Origin: a virus
Virus record (IMG/VR): IMGVR_UViG_3300037196_000486
Span: 1-37,182 of that record
DNA length: 37,182 bases
Strand: one strand, 5' to 3'
The notes below the pieces were generated by a model. That model worked only from the letters and a program-made list of their open reading frames with translations. It made no database searches and was not told where the DNA came from. Numbering within the stretch: position 1 is the first letter of the stretch; each line of letters begins with the position of its first letter. Both the position numbers and the translations under genes were made by a program. Shown one piece after another: positions 1 through 6,440 of this stretch.

Positions 1-279
1 GTTATTTTTGCAGCACTCGGTAATTTTCAGATCGCTGCGCGCCGTAAGTCCTTTAAATATCGAGAGTGGTGCAAAATAACGTGCAACTCGCAGGAAGGTC
101 GCTCAGAGACCAGGAAACGGCCGATTGTGGAAAACTCACGGTCGCCGCCATTGATGCGGCTCAGACCGCACTTCAGCACCCCACAAACGAGCCCGAAAAC
201 ACCCCCAAAACCTCATCTATTGATAATCATACACAAAAACGGACATAGCATAAGAAAGAGCAAAAAAACGACAGTTTAC
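1..279. other. Gene-free, AT-rich left region, probably phage terminus with transposase-site-like repeats
   Basis: No convincing gene is seen here; two short overlapping plus-strand frames have no ribosome site and odd composition. The region is AT-richer than the rest, especially 200-280. It carries short related motifs: GTTATTTTTGCA at 1-12 (minus sense TGCAAAAATAAC), TGCAAAATAAC at 70-80, and looser relatives at 19-30 (minus sense) and 127-139. Clustered sites of the type TG-A-rich-TAAC in both orientations are typical of the ends bound by MuA/TnsB-family transposases. The early operon running leftward ends at 280, so the left phage end should lie here or just outside the window. The exact terminal dinucleotide and host junction cannot be placed from this sequence. 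Confidence 0.45.
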
Positions 280-549
280 CTAATGGATTTCAGGGCAGGT
301 TTCGATGCCGATTGTGAGGCAGGAAAGCAGCGATTTGTCGCCCTCTGAAAGCAGCAGATCGAACACCTTCTCAGCCGGCCCATAGGTTCCAGAGATCTTA
401 CCATCGTCATCTCGAAAAACAGCCGCAAGTACCGGAAACTGACAGAAGCTTCCATCTAACTTTCTAACTCCGAAAACCGAATCTCCAAATTGATAACTCA
501 AATCAAAACCTCTGCTCAAGACCGTTCTTTTTGTGCATTTCTTCGACAT
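280..549 (-). CDS. Hypothetical protein, last gene of the early operon
   Basis: An 89-residue reading frame from an ATG at 549. It overlaps the end of the upstream excisionase-like gene by 47 bases, an unusually long overlap here. In-frame TTG codons near 519 and 507 could be the real start; the latter sits just after an AGAGG-like stretch. The protein is soluble, with no membrane segment or recognised motif. As the last frame before the AT-rich terminus it would be the distal gene of the leftward operon. Function is unknown, and the frame itself is less certain than its neighbours. Confidence 0.45.
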   Translation of the reverse strand: MSKKCTKRTVLSRGFDLSYQFGDSVFGVRKLDGSFCQFPVLAAVFRDDDGKISGTYGPAEKVFDLLLSEGDKSLLSCLTIGIETCPEIH

Positions 550-748
550 AGGCAACGACTGAGTCGTAGTTAACCCGCCACGGGCTGTTGGGTAAGTCCC
601 TGACCTTATAAGCTTTCAGGGTTCCGTCCTCTATCATCGAGCACACTGTCTTGACGCAAACTCCAAGCATCTCGGCGACGCGCCTGGTGGAGACGGTCAG
701 CCTGGGCGACCAGGGCAATAATAACTGATCTGGAGTGCGGAAGGCCAT
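503..748 (-). CDS. Excisionase/MerR-like helix-turn-helix protein
   Basis: An 81-residue protein. Residues about 17-70 match the winged helix-turn-helix fold of the excisionase/HTH_17 family: a VAEMLGVCVKTV recognition segment, a GTLKAYKV wing and a terminal WRV..DSVVAYVEE helix. Such proteins bind DNA as recombination directionality factors or small transcription regulators. No integrase is present, so a regulatory or transposition-accessory role is more likely than classical excision. The ATG at 748 shares its A with the stop of the preceding gene (TGATG), so translation is probably coupled. A GTG one codon earlier is the alternative start. Confidence 0.7.
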   Translation of the reverse strand: MAFRTPDQLLLPWSPRLTVSTRRVAEMLGVCVKTVCSMIEDGTLKAYKVRDLPNSPWRVNYDSVVAYVEEMHKKNGLEQRF

Positions 749-999
749 CACACATCACCTATAACATCAGGCACGATTCGAAGATTGTGAAGAAAGTTAG
801 CATCAGCTTGGCTTAGGCTAGACGCGCCGACTTCCCGCGCCGGCACTTCAATCGTTTCGATGCGTAGACTGAATTGCAAACGCACGACGCGCAGACCTAC
901 TCCCTCGAAAGCGGCCAAAGCATCCAGGATGATCTGGTCGCGATCGACCGCGGTCACGAAGGCCTTCAATAAATTGTCTACGGCATCCTTCCTGGTCAT
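748..999 (-). CDS. Hypothetical early protein downstream of gemA
   Basis: An 83-residue protein starting at the ATG at 999, which overlaps the stop of the GemA-type gene as ATGA. The frame is open further upstream, but the overlap makes 999 the natural start. The first half looks helical (DAVDNLLKAFVTAVDRDQIILDA) and the second half includes a short strand-like segment. No family is recognised. It is bracketed by a GemA-like and an excisionase-like gene, which suggests a DNA-related accessory role, but this is inference from position only. Confidence 0.6.
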   Translation of the reverse strand: MTRKDAVDNLLKAFVTAVDRDQIILDALAAFEGVGLRVVRLQFSLRIETIEVPAREVGASSLSQADANFLHNLRIVPDVIGDV

Positions 1000-1511
1000 G
1001 CGGCCTTCACTTTCCACGCGCCCTTGCTGCGCGCAATACGTTTGAGCGCCCACCATACCTTGTTCGCGTCGGAAGTGGTGCGGATGGATTTATCGGCGCG
1101 CCTGGCGAGCGGCGAGCGGCCGGATTCAAGGAACGCGCGGAATGTCTCCTCACTCCATTCGAGCTGCTCGCGGATAGCCTCTATGCGCGCCAAATCGGCC
1201 GCTGTGGCCATTTGCGGCGACGCGGAGTACTCCGCGCCATCGCTACGCCCGTCGAGCCCAGCGCGGCGCGCCTGGTCGCGATCGAGCCGGCGCGTGGATA
1301 GCGCTTTGACGCCCAGCTCGCGCTGCAGGCTGTCGATGAGGAAGCCTGCGTCGTCGCAAGAGATTGTCTTGAACGATTCCACAGGCCTGCCCAGGCGCTC
1401 TGTTGCCCAGCGAAGCCGCGAAGGGCGATCCGTCTCGACGCCGATCTCGCGCGCGGCGAGCTGGCTGTACAACACTTGCAGTCTCGCGATTTGTGGCTTC
1501 GTGATCTTCAT
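996..1511 (-). CDS. gemA: GemA/Mu gp16-type regulatory protein (DUF1018-like)
   Basis: A 171-residue protein with the two-part organisation of Mu gp16/GemA. The N-terminal part (about 1-70) begins KITKPQIARLQVLYSQLA and contains the R-L-R-WATERLGR..SFKTIS..DAGFLIDSL segment. The C-terminal part (about 100-165) repeats the plan with an EAIREQLEWSEETFRAFL segment and ends in the KVWWALKRIA helix. In Mu, GemA modulates host gene expression and supercoiling during lytic growth; the biochemical mechanism is poorly defined. The position near the distal end of the early operon agrees with Mu. The ribosome site before the ATG at 1511 is weak, and 108 bases separate it from the preceding gene, in which I see no other gene. 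Confidence 0.8.
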   Translation of the reverse strand: MKITKPQIARLQVLYSQLAAREIGVETDRPSRLRWATERLGRPVESFKTISCDDAGFLIDSLQRELGVKALSTRRLDRDQARRAGLDGRSDGAEYSASPQMATAADLARIEAIREQLEWSEETFRAFLESGRSPLARRADKSIRTTSDANKVWWALKRIARSKGAWKVKAA

Positions 1512-1619
1512 TTCCGGCTGTTCTCCGCGGCGATATCCGATCTGCGGTGCGTTGCCGCGGTCGCTTGGCTTTGAATCGAGCCTGAGCCAAGCGGCCGCGG
1601 AAACCGTTCGTTAGCTCCG

Positions 1620-1997
1620 TTAGGAGCTTGCTGTGGTTGGTGCCGCCGCCGGCACTGGCACCGGCGCTGGCGGCGTGACAGCGGCAGTCAACGCCGCCGT
1701 GGTTGCGTTGATCGCTGCGGTATTCTGTTCAAACTGCGCGGCCAGGTTCTGCACAGCCGGGTCTTCGCTGTTGAGTGCGCTCAATTGCGCGCTCAGTGAA
1801 GCGATCGATGCGGCTTGCGCGGCGAGTTGAGTTACAGCCGCGTTTACGGCGGCTGTGTCGGCGGCAACGGCGGCAGCGGTGTCGATTTCGGCCTGCTGCA
1901 ATGCGGCGAGTCCTGCTTGGGTTGTCGATGCCATAGCTTCAATTTTCCTTTCGATTCGGGTTAGTGTTTGTTTTACTTCACGATTGTTGAACAGCAT
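1620..1997 (-). CDS. Alanine/threonine-rich coiled-coil protein
   Basis: A 125-residue protein with a GAGGT ribosome site before the ATG at 1997. The first about 20 residues are charged (NNREVKQTLTRIERKIEAM). Residues about 25-105 are a low-complexity Ala/Ala-Val/Gln helix with regular hydrophobic spacing, strongly predicted to be a coiled coil. The tail is Pro/Ala rich (PPAPVPVPAAAPT). A second in-frame Met (MASTTQAG, residue 22) could also be used. Small coiled coils of this kind often occur in phages as oligomeric scaffolds or structural accessories; a specific role cannot be assigned. Confidence 0.65.
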   Translation of the reverse strand: MLFNNREVKQTLTRIERKIEAMASTTQAGLAALQQAEIDTAAAVAADTAAVNAAVTQLAAQAASIASLSAQLSALNSEDPAVQNLAAQFEQNTAAINATTAALTAAVTPPAPVPVPAAAPTTASS

Positions 1998-2040
1998 GTT
2001 GCTACCTCGTGGGGTTACAACCTCGTTGGGCTTTCAGACT

Positions 2041-2301
2041 TCAGGCCGACCTCCGATACGCAACGGAGTGCCGGTAGCAGGCGACGATCACCGGCTTCGG
2101 CGGCTTTTTCGCGGCTTCGATCTTCGCCAGGCCCTTGAGCAATTTCGATCCGTAGCCGGCCTCGTGCAGAACGCGCCAGGCCAGGTTGCGATGCACGCCG
2201 GCATTCCTCGCCGCGACGGTGATATTGCCGCCGGCGTCTTTGGCCGCGCGGAGAAAATATTCGAGCCTGAAGTCGCGCTCGGCCTCGCGATAGGGTCTCA
2301 T
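2041..2301 (-). CDS. Fis-type helix-turn-helix protein, candidate middle/late activator
   Basis: An 86-residue protein starting in an ATGA overlap with the upstream receiver-like gene. Residues about 16-50 form a Fis/NtrC-type HTH: a helix, then AGGNITVAARNAGVHRNL, then AWRVLHEAGYG, matching the usual N-hydrophobic-x-x-A-A-x-x-x-G-hydrophobic pattern. The C-terminal 35 residues are basic (KLLKGLAKIEAAKKPPKP). In two-component regulators of the ActR/PrrA type, a receiver and a Fis HTH lie in one chain; here the same order is split over two coupled genes. The position just before gemA in the operon is close to where Mu carries mor. The DNA-binding call is solid; the activator role is inference. 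Confidence 0.7.
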   Translation of the reverse strand: MRPYREAERDFRLEYFLRAAKDAGGNITVAARNAGVHRNLAWRVLHEAGYGSKLLKGLAKIEAAKKPPKPVIVACYRHSVAYRRSA

Positions 2302-2720
2302 GCGCGCCTCGCTCTGAGCAGCATCTCTTCAATCTGCACGCCCACGGGAGGAATCCGATATGGCTTCGGGCCGCGCTTGCGGGCGCAGAGCACCTTGACG
2401 CGGTCCAGCAGCTCCTCGGCGCAGATGCCGCGCACAATCTCCACATCCGCACAGCCTTCCCAGGCGTCTAACTTGCCGCGCAGAACCATCGAGTGCATGA
2501 AGGGATTCGCCTGGCGGCCGGCGTCGAGCACGGATTGCGCGCCATCGAAAGGCAAATCGCAAATGAGCAAGTCGCGCCGGCGTTGGCGAAGGCGTTCTAC
2601 GCCCTCGGCAGAAGAAAACGCGCGCGAGACCGCGAAGCCATTAACCTGCAGCATGTACGCGAGAATGCCCAGCCGATCTTCGTTCGAACCGACGAGCAGG
2701 ATTTGCTTTTTGGGCCTCAT
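2298..2720 (-). CDS. Response-regulator receiver-like protein
   Basis: A 140-residue protein. The start is taken at the ATG at 2720, which overlaps the previous stop as ATGA. Residues about 5-115 follow the CheY fold: KQILLVGSNEDR (beta1 and acidic corner), an amphipathic helix, GFAVSRAFSSAEGVERL, DLLICDLP with the expected phospho-acceptor Asp55, and a VLRGK segment with the conserved Lys83. The first acidic pair is degenerate (G-S-N-E-D rather than D-D), so phosphorylation is possible but not assured. The C-terminus is basic. No kinase gene is in the window; a host kinase, or phosphate-independent use as a protein interaction module, is possible. It is coupled to the Fis-type HTH gene. Confidence 0.72.
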   Translation of the reverse strand: MRPKKQILLVGSNEDRLGILAYMLQVNGFAVSRAFSSAEGVERLRQRRRDLLICDLPFDGAQSVLDAGRQANPFMHSMVLRGKLDAWEGCADVEIVRGICAEELLDRVKVLCARKRGPKPYRIPPVGVQIEEMLLRARRA

Positions 2721-3052
2721 GGGCGCTCCTTTACTTGCACCAGGTTGGGTTGCGTCGGGTGGTGATGGAGAAGGTCGCGAGCGACGCAATAGGCAAGCTC
2801 ATAGTCGTTCTCGATATCCAGCGAGTCCAGCTCGTACCAGGTCGCGCCGTCGGCCGTGACGGGCGCGGCGTTCGAGATCAGCAACTCGGGAGCTGCAACG
2901 TCTGCGATGGCATAGGCGAGATCGTTGATCTTCTGGATTTGCGCCAGGCGAGCGGCGAGAGCCTGTTCTTGCGTGGGGTCATCCATATGCAGCGTCACTT
3001 GGTCGAGGTCGACGATCTCGAAGGTGCCCGCGTATTTTCCTACCATGGTCAT
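2717..3052 (-). CDS. Hypothetical early protein
   Basis: A 111-residue acidic protein starting at the ATG at 3052 within an ATGA overlap with the upstream stop; a second Met two codons later is the alternative. It has an N-terminal strand-rich segment (GTFEIVDLDQVTLHMDD), a central helix (QEQALAARLAQIQKINDLAYAI) and a C-terminal part with WYELDSLDIEND and a HHHP stretch. No family is recognised. It is soluble, with no Cys cluster. It is coupled to the zinc-finger-like gene before it and the receiver-like gene after it. Confidence 0.6.
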   Translation of the reverse strand: MTMVGKYAGTFEIVDLDQVTLHMDDPTQEQALAARLAQIQKINDLAYAIADVAAPELLISNAAPVTADGATWYELDSLDIENDYELAYCVARDLLHHHPTQPNLVQVKERP

Positions 3053-3339
3053 GATCTTGTTTTCTCCTTTGCCGCCAGCTCCGCTTCGAGCGCGGCGACA
3101 TCGATGCCGTGGAGCTTGCCAACGTGGATGATCGCTTTCAGCCGCGCGATCAGATACTGCTTAACCGGAATCTCGCCGCGCTGCCAGGAGAGAAAGTAGC
3201 TCGTCACCTGAAAGCGCAGATCCGCGGGGACCTCGTACCAATGCTTGACGCACATCAGGTGCACGGGCGCCCTCCGCGTGGCGCAGCCCGGCAGATGGCA
3301 GATACGCACGGCGGCTTCCGAAGCTGGGCGCGGATGCAT
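3049..3339 (-). CDS. Small zinc-finger-like protein (C-x4-C-x10-C-x2-H)
   Basis: A 96-residue protein with potential metal ligands Cys14, Cys19, Cys30 and His33 in a CHLPGCATRR..HLMCVKHW context, followed by a helix starting VPADLRFQVTSYF. This treble-clef-like arrangement (C-x-x-P-G-C, a basic stretch, MC-x-x-HW) recurs in small phage proteins of unknown role. The C-terminus is helical and charged. The ATG at 3339 shares its A with the upstream stop (TGATG). Zinc binding is a structural inference; nucleic-acid binding is possible but not shown. Confidence 0.65.
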   Translation of the reverse strand: MHPRPASEAAVRICHLPGCATRRAPVHLMCVKHWYEVPADLRFQVTSYFLSWQRGEIPVKQYLIARLKAIIHVGKLHGIDVAALEAELAAKEKTRS

Positions 3340-3512
3340 CAGCTCACCGTTCCTTCGAGCGGAATCGGACGAACGGTTTCGCGCAGCACTTGGAGTTCCT
3401 TCAACGCTTCGGCTGCCTGCGCGGACATCAAGGCCGTGTAGCCGTCGTCGCGTTTTCCGCGGTTCTCGTGGAACTTGATCAAGGCTTCCAATCTGAGTTC
3501 GCTTGTGGGCAT
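3339..3512 (-). CDS. Small hypothetical protein, 57 residues
   Basis: A short frame from the ATG at 3512, preceded by a good ribosome site (GGAGG about 8 bases upstream) and ending in a TGATG overlap with the next gene. The protein begins MPTSELRLEALIKFHENRG and continues as a mostly helical, charged chain (SAQAAEALKELQVLRETVRP). The context (good ribosome site, coupling at both ends) supports it as a real gene. No family is recognised. Confidence 0.6.
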   Translation of the reverse strand: MPTSELRLEALIKFHENRGKRDDGYTALMSAQAAEALKELQVLRETVRPIPLEGTVS

Positions 3513-3521
3513 CTTTGCCTC

Positions 3522-3632
3522 CTATTTCCAGCAGTGCGCGGCAACGAGGCCGCAGATGATGGCGACAACCATGCAGACGGCGAACAGGCTGCCGGCGAGC
3601 ATGACCAATGGATCGGATTCTCTGGCTTGCAT
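3522..3632 (-). CDS. One-helix membrane peptide, 36 residues
   Basis: A very small gene starting at the ATG at 3632 with AGGAGA about 6 bases upstream and ending in TAG at 3522. The peptide begins MQARESDPLVML and has a single hydrophobic segment (about residues 9-32, AGSLFAVCMVVAIICGLVAA), then a short HCWK tail. It lies next to another one-helix peptide gene (3642-3749). Such peptides could modulate a host membrane protein or act in exclusion or lysis timing, but nothing in the sequence decides this. Confidence 0.6.
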   Translation of the reverse strand: MQARESDPLVMLAGSLFAVCMVVAIICGLVAAHCWK

Positions 3633-3641
3633 GGATATCTC

Positions 3642-3749
3642 CTAGTTGAAGCTGGCTCCGATGATGAAGCCGACGATGTAAAGCGCGATGAGGAGGAAGA
3701 TGAAAGACAGCGCGCCGGGCGCATTGGACTCTTCGGATTGCATGGTCAT
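3642..3749 (-). CDS. One-helix membrane peptide, 35 residues
   Basis: A short gene whose ATG at 3749 overlaps the stop of the winged-helix gene (ATGA); a second ATG two codons on is the alternative start. The peptide has a polar N-terminus (MTMQSEESNAPG) followed by one hydrophobic helix (LSFIFLLIALYIVGFIIGA) and ends in SFN. It is similar in plan, not in sequence, to the adjacent 36-residue peptide. Membrane location is well supported; the role is unknown. Confidence 0.62.
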   Translation of the reverse strand: MTMQSEESNAPGALSFIFLLIALYIVGFIIGASFN

Positions 3750-4210
3750 TCCTCTCTGGGTTGGGGCGCGAGGCCGATGGAGAGCTGACCCCACAACGCG
3801 TTCAGGTCGGGCAGGTTGCGAATGATGCGCACGCGCTCGAGCATGGCGACGGCCTGCTTCAGATCGTCGGCCGAGCCGGAGATGCGCTCTTCGGCAGTGG
3901 TGGCGAAGAAGTAGCCGCCCAGGTCCGAGTCGCGCGAAGCCACGATGGGCAGGCGGAAGTTCATCACCAGCTCGCGCACGTCGCCTTTGATGGAGCGCGG
4001 ATCGGAATCGAGCTTGATGACCAGGTCGCTGATAGGCATCGCCTGCAGGCGGCCCTGACGCCCGCGCAGCGCTTCGAGAATCTGCCGCTGGCGCTGCGAA
4101 AGCTGCCAAGGCCCACGGCCGACAAGCGCATCGTGGACGCGCGCGCCGTTGTCGGCGACCGCCTCGCGGCGGATGTCCTCGTCGGTCCGGGTTTCGAAGA
4201 GCGTGTTCAT
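3746..4210 (-). CDS. Winged-helix regulator-like protein
   Basis: A 154-residue protein starting in an ATGA overlap. Residues about 36-105 look like a winged helix: LSQRQRQILEALRGRQGRLQ (helix 1), MPISDLVIKLDSDPRSIKGDVRELVMNFRLPI (helix-turn-helix) and VASRDSDLGGYFFATT (wing). Proteins of this plan are used in phage operons as local transcription regulators or DNA-binding accessories. The C-terminal helix (ADDLKQAVAMLERVRIIRNL) may mediate oligomerisation. A role in tuning the early operon is possible but is inference. Confidence 0.65.
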   Translation of the reverse strand: MNTLFETRTDEDIRREAVADNGARVHDALVGRGPWQLSQRQRQILEALRGRQGRLQAMPISDLVIKLDSDPRSIKGDVRELVMNFRLPIVASRDSDLGGYFFATTAEERISGSADDLKQAVAMLERVRIIRNLPDLNALWGQLSIGLAPQPREE

Positions 4211-4386
4211 GATTGCGCGTCAAGCTCCTTCAGCGTGCCAATAACTTCGTCTCCCTCGATCGACCAATCGTCGATCGCTCCGCTATAGCGCTTATCTCGG
4301 TTCACGAGCACAACCTTCTGTAGCGGCACAAGACGTTCGAGCAGCCAGACGTTCAGGTAATAGACAAGAATCCACAGCCGTTTCAT
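4207..4386 (-). CDS. Small hypothetical protein, 59 residues
   Basis: A short frame read directly from the sequence, from the ATG at 4386 to a TGA that overlaps the next ATG as ATGA. The peptide begins MKRLWILVYYLNVWLLERL, then has a strand-rich segment (QKVVLVNRDKRYSGAIDDW) and an acidic tail. The N-terminus could be a short membrane-associated helix or simply an aromatic amphipathic helix. The upstream gene ends at 4383, so start and stop overlap as ATGA there too. It is clearly part of the coupled series; function unknown. Confidence 0.58.
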   Translation of the reverse strand: MKRLWILVYYLNVWLLERLVPLQKVVLVNRDKRYSGAIDDWSIEGDEVIGTLKELDAQS

Positions 4387-4619
4387 GCCGCTCCTTTCAG
4401 CCGTTCGATCTCGCGCTGCGCTTCGTGGCGCAAGAGCGAGACGGCTTGAAGAACGATGCCGGCGCGCATCTCGATGAACTCGGCGAGCCGCAAAGTTTCC
4501 TGCGGCTCGGGAAACTCGCGCAGCCTGCCGATGCGCGGAAAGGCGATCGACAGGTCATCGAGCTTGCGGCGCAGGCTGACCAGCGCGTCGTCGAGCGTCG
4601 GCTCTAGAGGTCGAATCAT
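4383..4619 (-). CDS. Small helical hypothetical protein, 78 residues
   Basis: The start is set at the ATG at 4619, which overlaps the preceding stop as ATGA, although the frame is open further upstream. The chain is almost wholly helical and charged: LDDALVSLRRKLDDLSIAF, a short loop with PRIGRLREFPEPQE, then RLAEFIEMRAGIVLQAVSLL and a basic helix. This resembles a small four-helix or coiled-coil protein. No family is recognised. Confidence 0.58.
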   Translation of the reverse strand: MIRPLEPTLDDALVSLRRKLDDLSIAFPRIGRLREFPEPQETLRLAEFIEMRAGIVLQAVSLLRHEAQREIERLKGAA

Positions 4620-5302
4620 CGGGCCGTCCCCGCCGGATCGAAGAAGAAGTTCGCGGCGAAGATGCCGGCCTGAAAATCGAGCGACAAAGAGTTCCACCAG
4701 GCATCGAGCTGTTTCCGACTCACGTCGAACTGCACGGACCGCAACTCCGGCTCGTCCGAGTCCGGTTTCGTTGCGACCGTCCGTTTCGTTTTGGCGGCTT
4801 TCTTTGTTGCGGAGCCTTTCGGGCGCCCCGCATTCTTCTTCAACGTGATGCCGTTCTTGCGGCGAAAGACCGAGATCCGGGCGTCGCTGACCCCGAACTG
4901 GGTCGCCAACTCCACATTCGAAACGGTGGGCGGGGAGGCGAGAATCTTGGCGCGGATCTCGTCGGAAATGGGCTTATGCATCGTTTGCTCCTTTCTTACT
5001 TTTGCCGGCGCGGCGGCGTCTTGAATGGCGTGCACGACTGCAGGCGCGGCCAGGAGCCGCGCCATCCGCTCAACCTCCGGCGTCACGGGCTGACAGGAAA
5101 TGACGTACGGAGGATGCTCCGCGACGGTCACGGCCGGATGCGTGCCGTCGTCGCGGCGATTGCAAAGGAACTCGCCGTCGAAGCAGATGACAGCCTCGCA
5201 GCAGGGGCAGCGCGAGCACATCTTTCCCGGCGGCGCGATCAAAGTCGAGCCGGGCACGGGATGCGTCCAGCCGGTCAAGGCGCGTTCGGCGAATTCTGTC
5301 AT
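4616..5302 (-). CDS. Cys-rich N-terminus joined to a helix-turn-helix domain
   Basis: A 228-residue frame from the ATG at 5302, with a GGGAGGT ribosome site; a TTG two codons earlier is less likely. The N-terminal half has clustered cysteines (Cys29, 32, 34, 35, 40 and 47 in an MCSRCPCCEAVIC context), so a metal-binding knot is likely. The second half starts at an internal Met107 (ATG at 4984) and contains an HTH (about 120-150: NVELATQFGVSDARISVFRRKNG) followed by a Lys-rich linker and a C-terminal helix. Met107 has its own excellent ribosome site (AAAGGAG 6 bases upstream), so a shorter HTH protein may be made separately, or two former genes have fused. Confidence 0.62.
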   Translation of the reverse strand: MTEFAERALTGWTHPVPGSTLIAPPGKMCSRCPCCEAVICFDGEFLCNRRDDGTHPAVTVAEHPPYVISCQPVTPEVERMARLLAAPAVVHAIQDAAAPAKVRKEQTMHKPISDEIRAKILASPPTVSNVELATQFGVSDARISVFRRKNGITLKKNAGRPKGSATKKAAKTKRTVATKPDSDEPELRSVQFDVSRKQLDAWWNSLSLDFQAGIFAANFFFDPAGTAR

Positions 5303-5304
5303 CT

Positions 5305-5577
5305 TCAATACCTCCCGAGACCGGCTCGATAGATGCGCGGTGGCGCCGCGAACGACATGGCCTGAGTCGCAGATGAAGTGCAGGCTCTCGTTCTAGCCAC
5401 CGCACAGCTCGGGCACAGATCGATCCTTGGTGCGGAAACGCGCTTCCATCCGTGCTTCCGCGCCGCGAGCCGCAGATCGTTGGGCGAATAGATCGCGCCG
5501 TCGACTGGCCCCTCGGACGGGAAGAAAGCAGAGCACCGATCCCCTGCGCAATGGAGTTGGAGTCGCGTCACAATCAT
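5305..5577 (-). CDS. Zinc-ribbon-like small protein
   Basis: A 90-residue protein starting in an ATGA overlap at 5577. Cysteines 10, 15, 55 and 58 (C-x4-C and CPSC) could form one zinc site with a 40-residue insert (DLRLAARKHGWKRV) between the knuckles. The C-terminus is basic and aromatic (RIYRAGLGRY). The plan (C-x4-C, long insert, C-x2-C after a strand) matches small phage zinc-ribbon proteins of unknown function. Binding of DNA or RNA is possible; nothing in the sequence decides it. Confidence 0.62.
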   Translation of the reverse strand: MIVTRLQLHCAGDRCSAFFPSEGPVDGAIYSPNDLRLAARKHGWKRVSAPRIDLCPSCAVARTRACTSSATQAMSFAAPPRIYRAGLGRY

Positions 5578-6110
5578 TTGCGGCCTTTTCCGGCCGCCTT
5601 CTTGGCGGCCTTCTCTTCCTTGGCCTTGACCGCGGAGATGCTGTCGACGCTGAGCGACGGCGTCTTCGAGTTCACGTCGAAGCAGGAACTGAACAAGGCC
5701 AGCACCGGCGCTTTCTTCGCGGCGGCCAGCGACGCCAGCGCCAGCTTGAGCGCGTCGGCGGCGTCTTTTACCAGCGAGTACTTCACCTGGCGCGCAAACA
5801 GTTTGGCGAAGAGGCGCGGTTTCTTGAGCCGCGAAAGTTCGAGCTGCAGCTTGACTACGCTTTCGGTCTTCACTTCCACGGTCGACCCGGTGGTGGTGGT
5901 GGCCACCCAGATCACGCCGTCGAGCCGTTTCGACTTCTCGGCATTCGAAGGCACATAGCCCTGCTTCTCGACCCGGTCGATGAGCTGGGCCTTGATCTCG
6001 CTGAGCGCGGCAACGGCCAGTTCCGCGGCTTGCTTCTTCTCTTCAAACTCGAAGCAGAGCGCGTCGATCTGAACCGCGTTGAGCGGAAGTTCCTGATTTA
6101 TGGCATTCAT
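5574..6110 (-). CDS. Conserved-looking early protein, Lys/Ala-rich C-terminus
   Basis: A 178-residue protein; the ATG at 6110 overlaps the upstream stop (ATGA) and is preferred over in-frame starts further up. The N-terminal about 45 residues form a coiled-coil helix (DALCFEFEEKKQAAELAVAA). A central globular part includes a strand-rich segment (DGVIWVATTTTGSTVEVKTE), and the C-terminus is a basic Lys/Ala tail (AKKAAGKGRK), as in DNA-associated proteins. It sits downstream of the transposition genes, roughly where Mu carries gam, but I see no clear Gam signature. A DNA-end or nucleoid-type role is a guess. Confidence 0.6.
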   Translation of the reverse strand: MNAINQELPLNAVQIDALCFEFEEKKQAAELAVAALSEIKAQLIDRVEKQGYVPSNAEKSKRLDGVIWVATTTTGSTVEVKTESVVKLQLELSRLKKPRLFAKLFARQVKYSLVKDAADALKLALASLAAAKKAPVLALFSSCFDVNSKTPSLSVDSISAVKAKEEKAAKKAAGKGRK

Positions 6111-6436
6111 ATGGCATTCCTCATGCTTTCCGCTTCGGCCGAGGGCTGCCGGCCGTCGCGCGTTAAAGGCGGTTTGAGTTCGAGCGTCGAGGCGCGATCG
6201 CCCAACTCGCGTTGCGGGTTCATCCACGAGGTCAGCCACAGCGAGAAACGCTTGGTGGCGCAGGCCTGCCCGCAGATGTCTTCGTACTCGAAGTCCTTAT
6301 CGCGCTCGCCAGCGCTTTCGGCGGGAACAAAACAGATTCCCTTGAAGAGCGGGCTGGTGACGGCCTTGAGCCAATTGTTGGTTGCGCCCTTGAGCTGGCC
6401 GCAGACGTTGCATTGTGGTGCCGTGAACTCGCTCAT
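6107..6436 (-). CDS. Putative zinc-binding early protein
   Basis: A 109-residue protein from an ATG at 6436, four bases after the preceding stop. Cys9 and Cys12 (CNVC) and Cys55 and Cys59 (CGQAC), with Cys35 between them, suggest a zinc-ribbon-like site. A helix with RFSLWLTSW follows the second Cys pair. The last 40 residues look disordered. The arrangement resembles small phage or host proteins with a C-x2-C...C-x3-C finger. No specific family is recognised. Confidence 0.6.
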   Translation of the reverse strand: MSEFTAPQCNVCGQLKGATNNWLKAVTSPLFKGICFVPAESAGERDKDFEYEDICGQACATKRFSLWLTSWMNPQRELGDRASTLELKPPLTRDGRQPSAEAESMRNAI

Positions 6437-6440
6437 GCGC

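Noticed and set aside
66-348. Two short overlapping plus-strand frames near the left edge
   Set aside because: No ribosome site, odd composition, and located in the AT-rich repeat-bearing region; they are not supported as genes.
1243-1590. Minus-strand frame overlapping gemA
   Set aside because: It overlaps most of the GemA-type gene in another frame, starts with TTG, and is Arg/Ala-rich; it is a shadow.
5574-6110. Assignment as Mu Gam (DNA-end-binding nuclease inhibitor)
   Set aside because: Position and an N-terminal coiled coil are suggestive, but no Gam core pattern could be recognised, so it is left as unknown.
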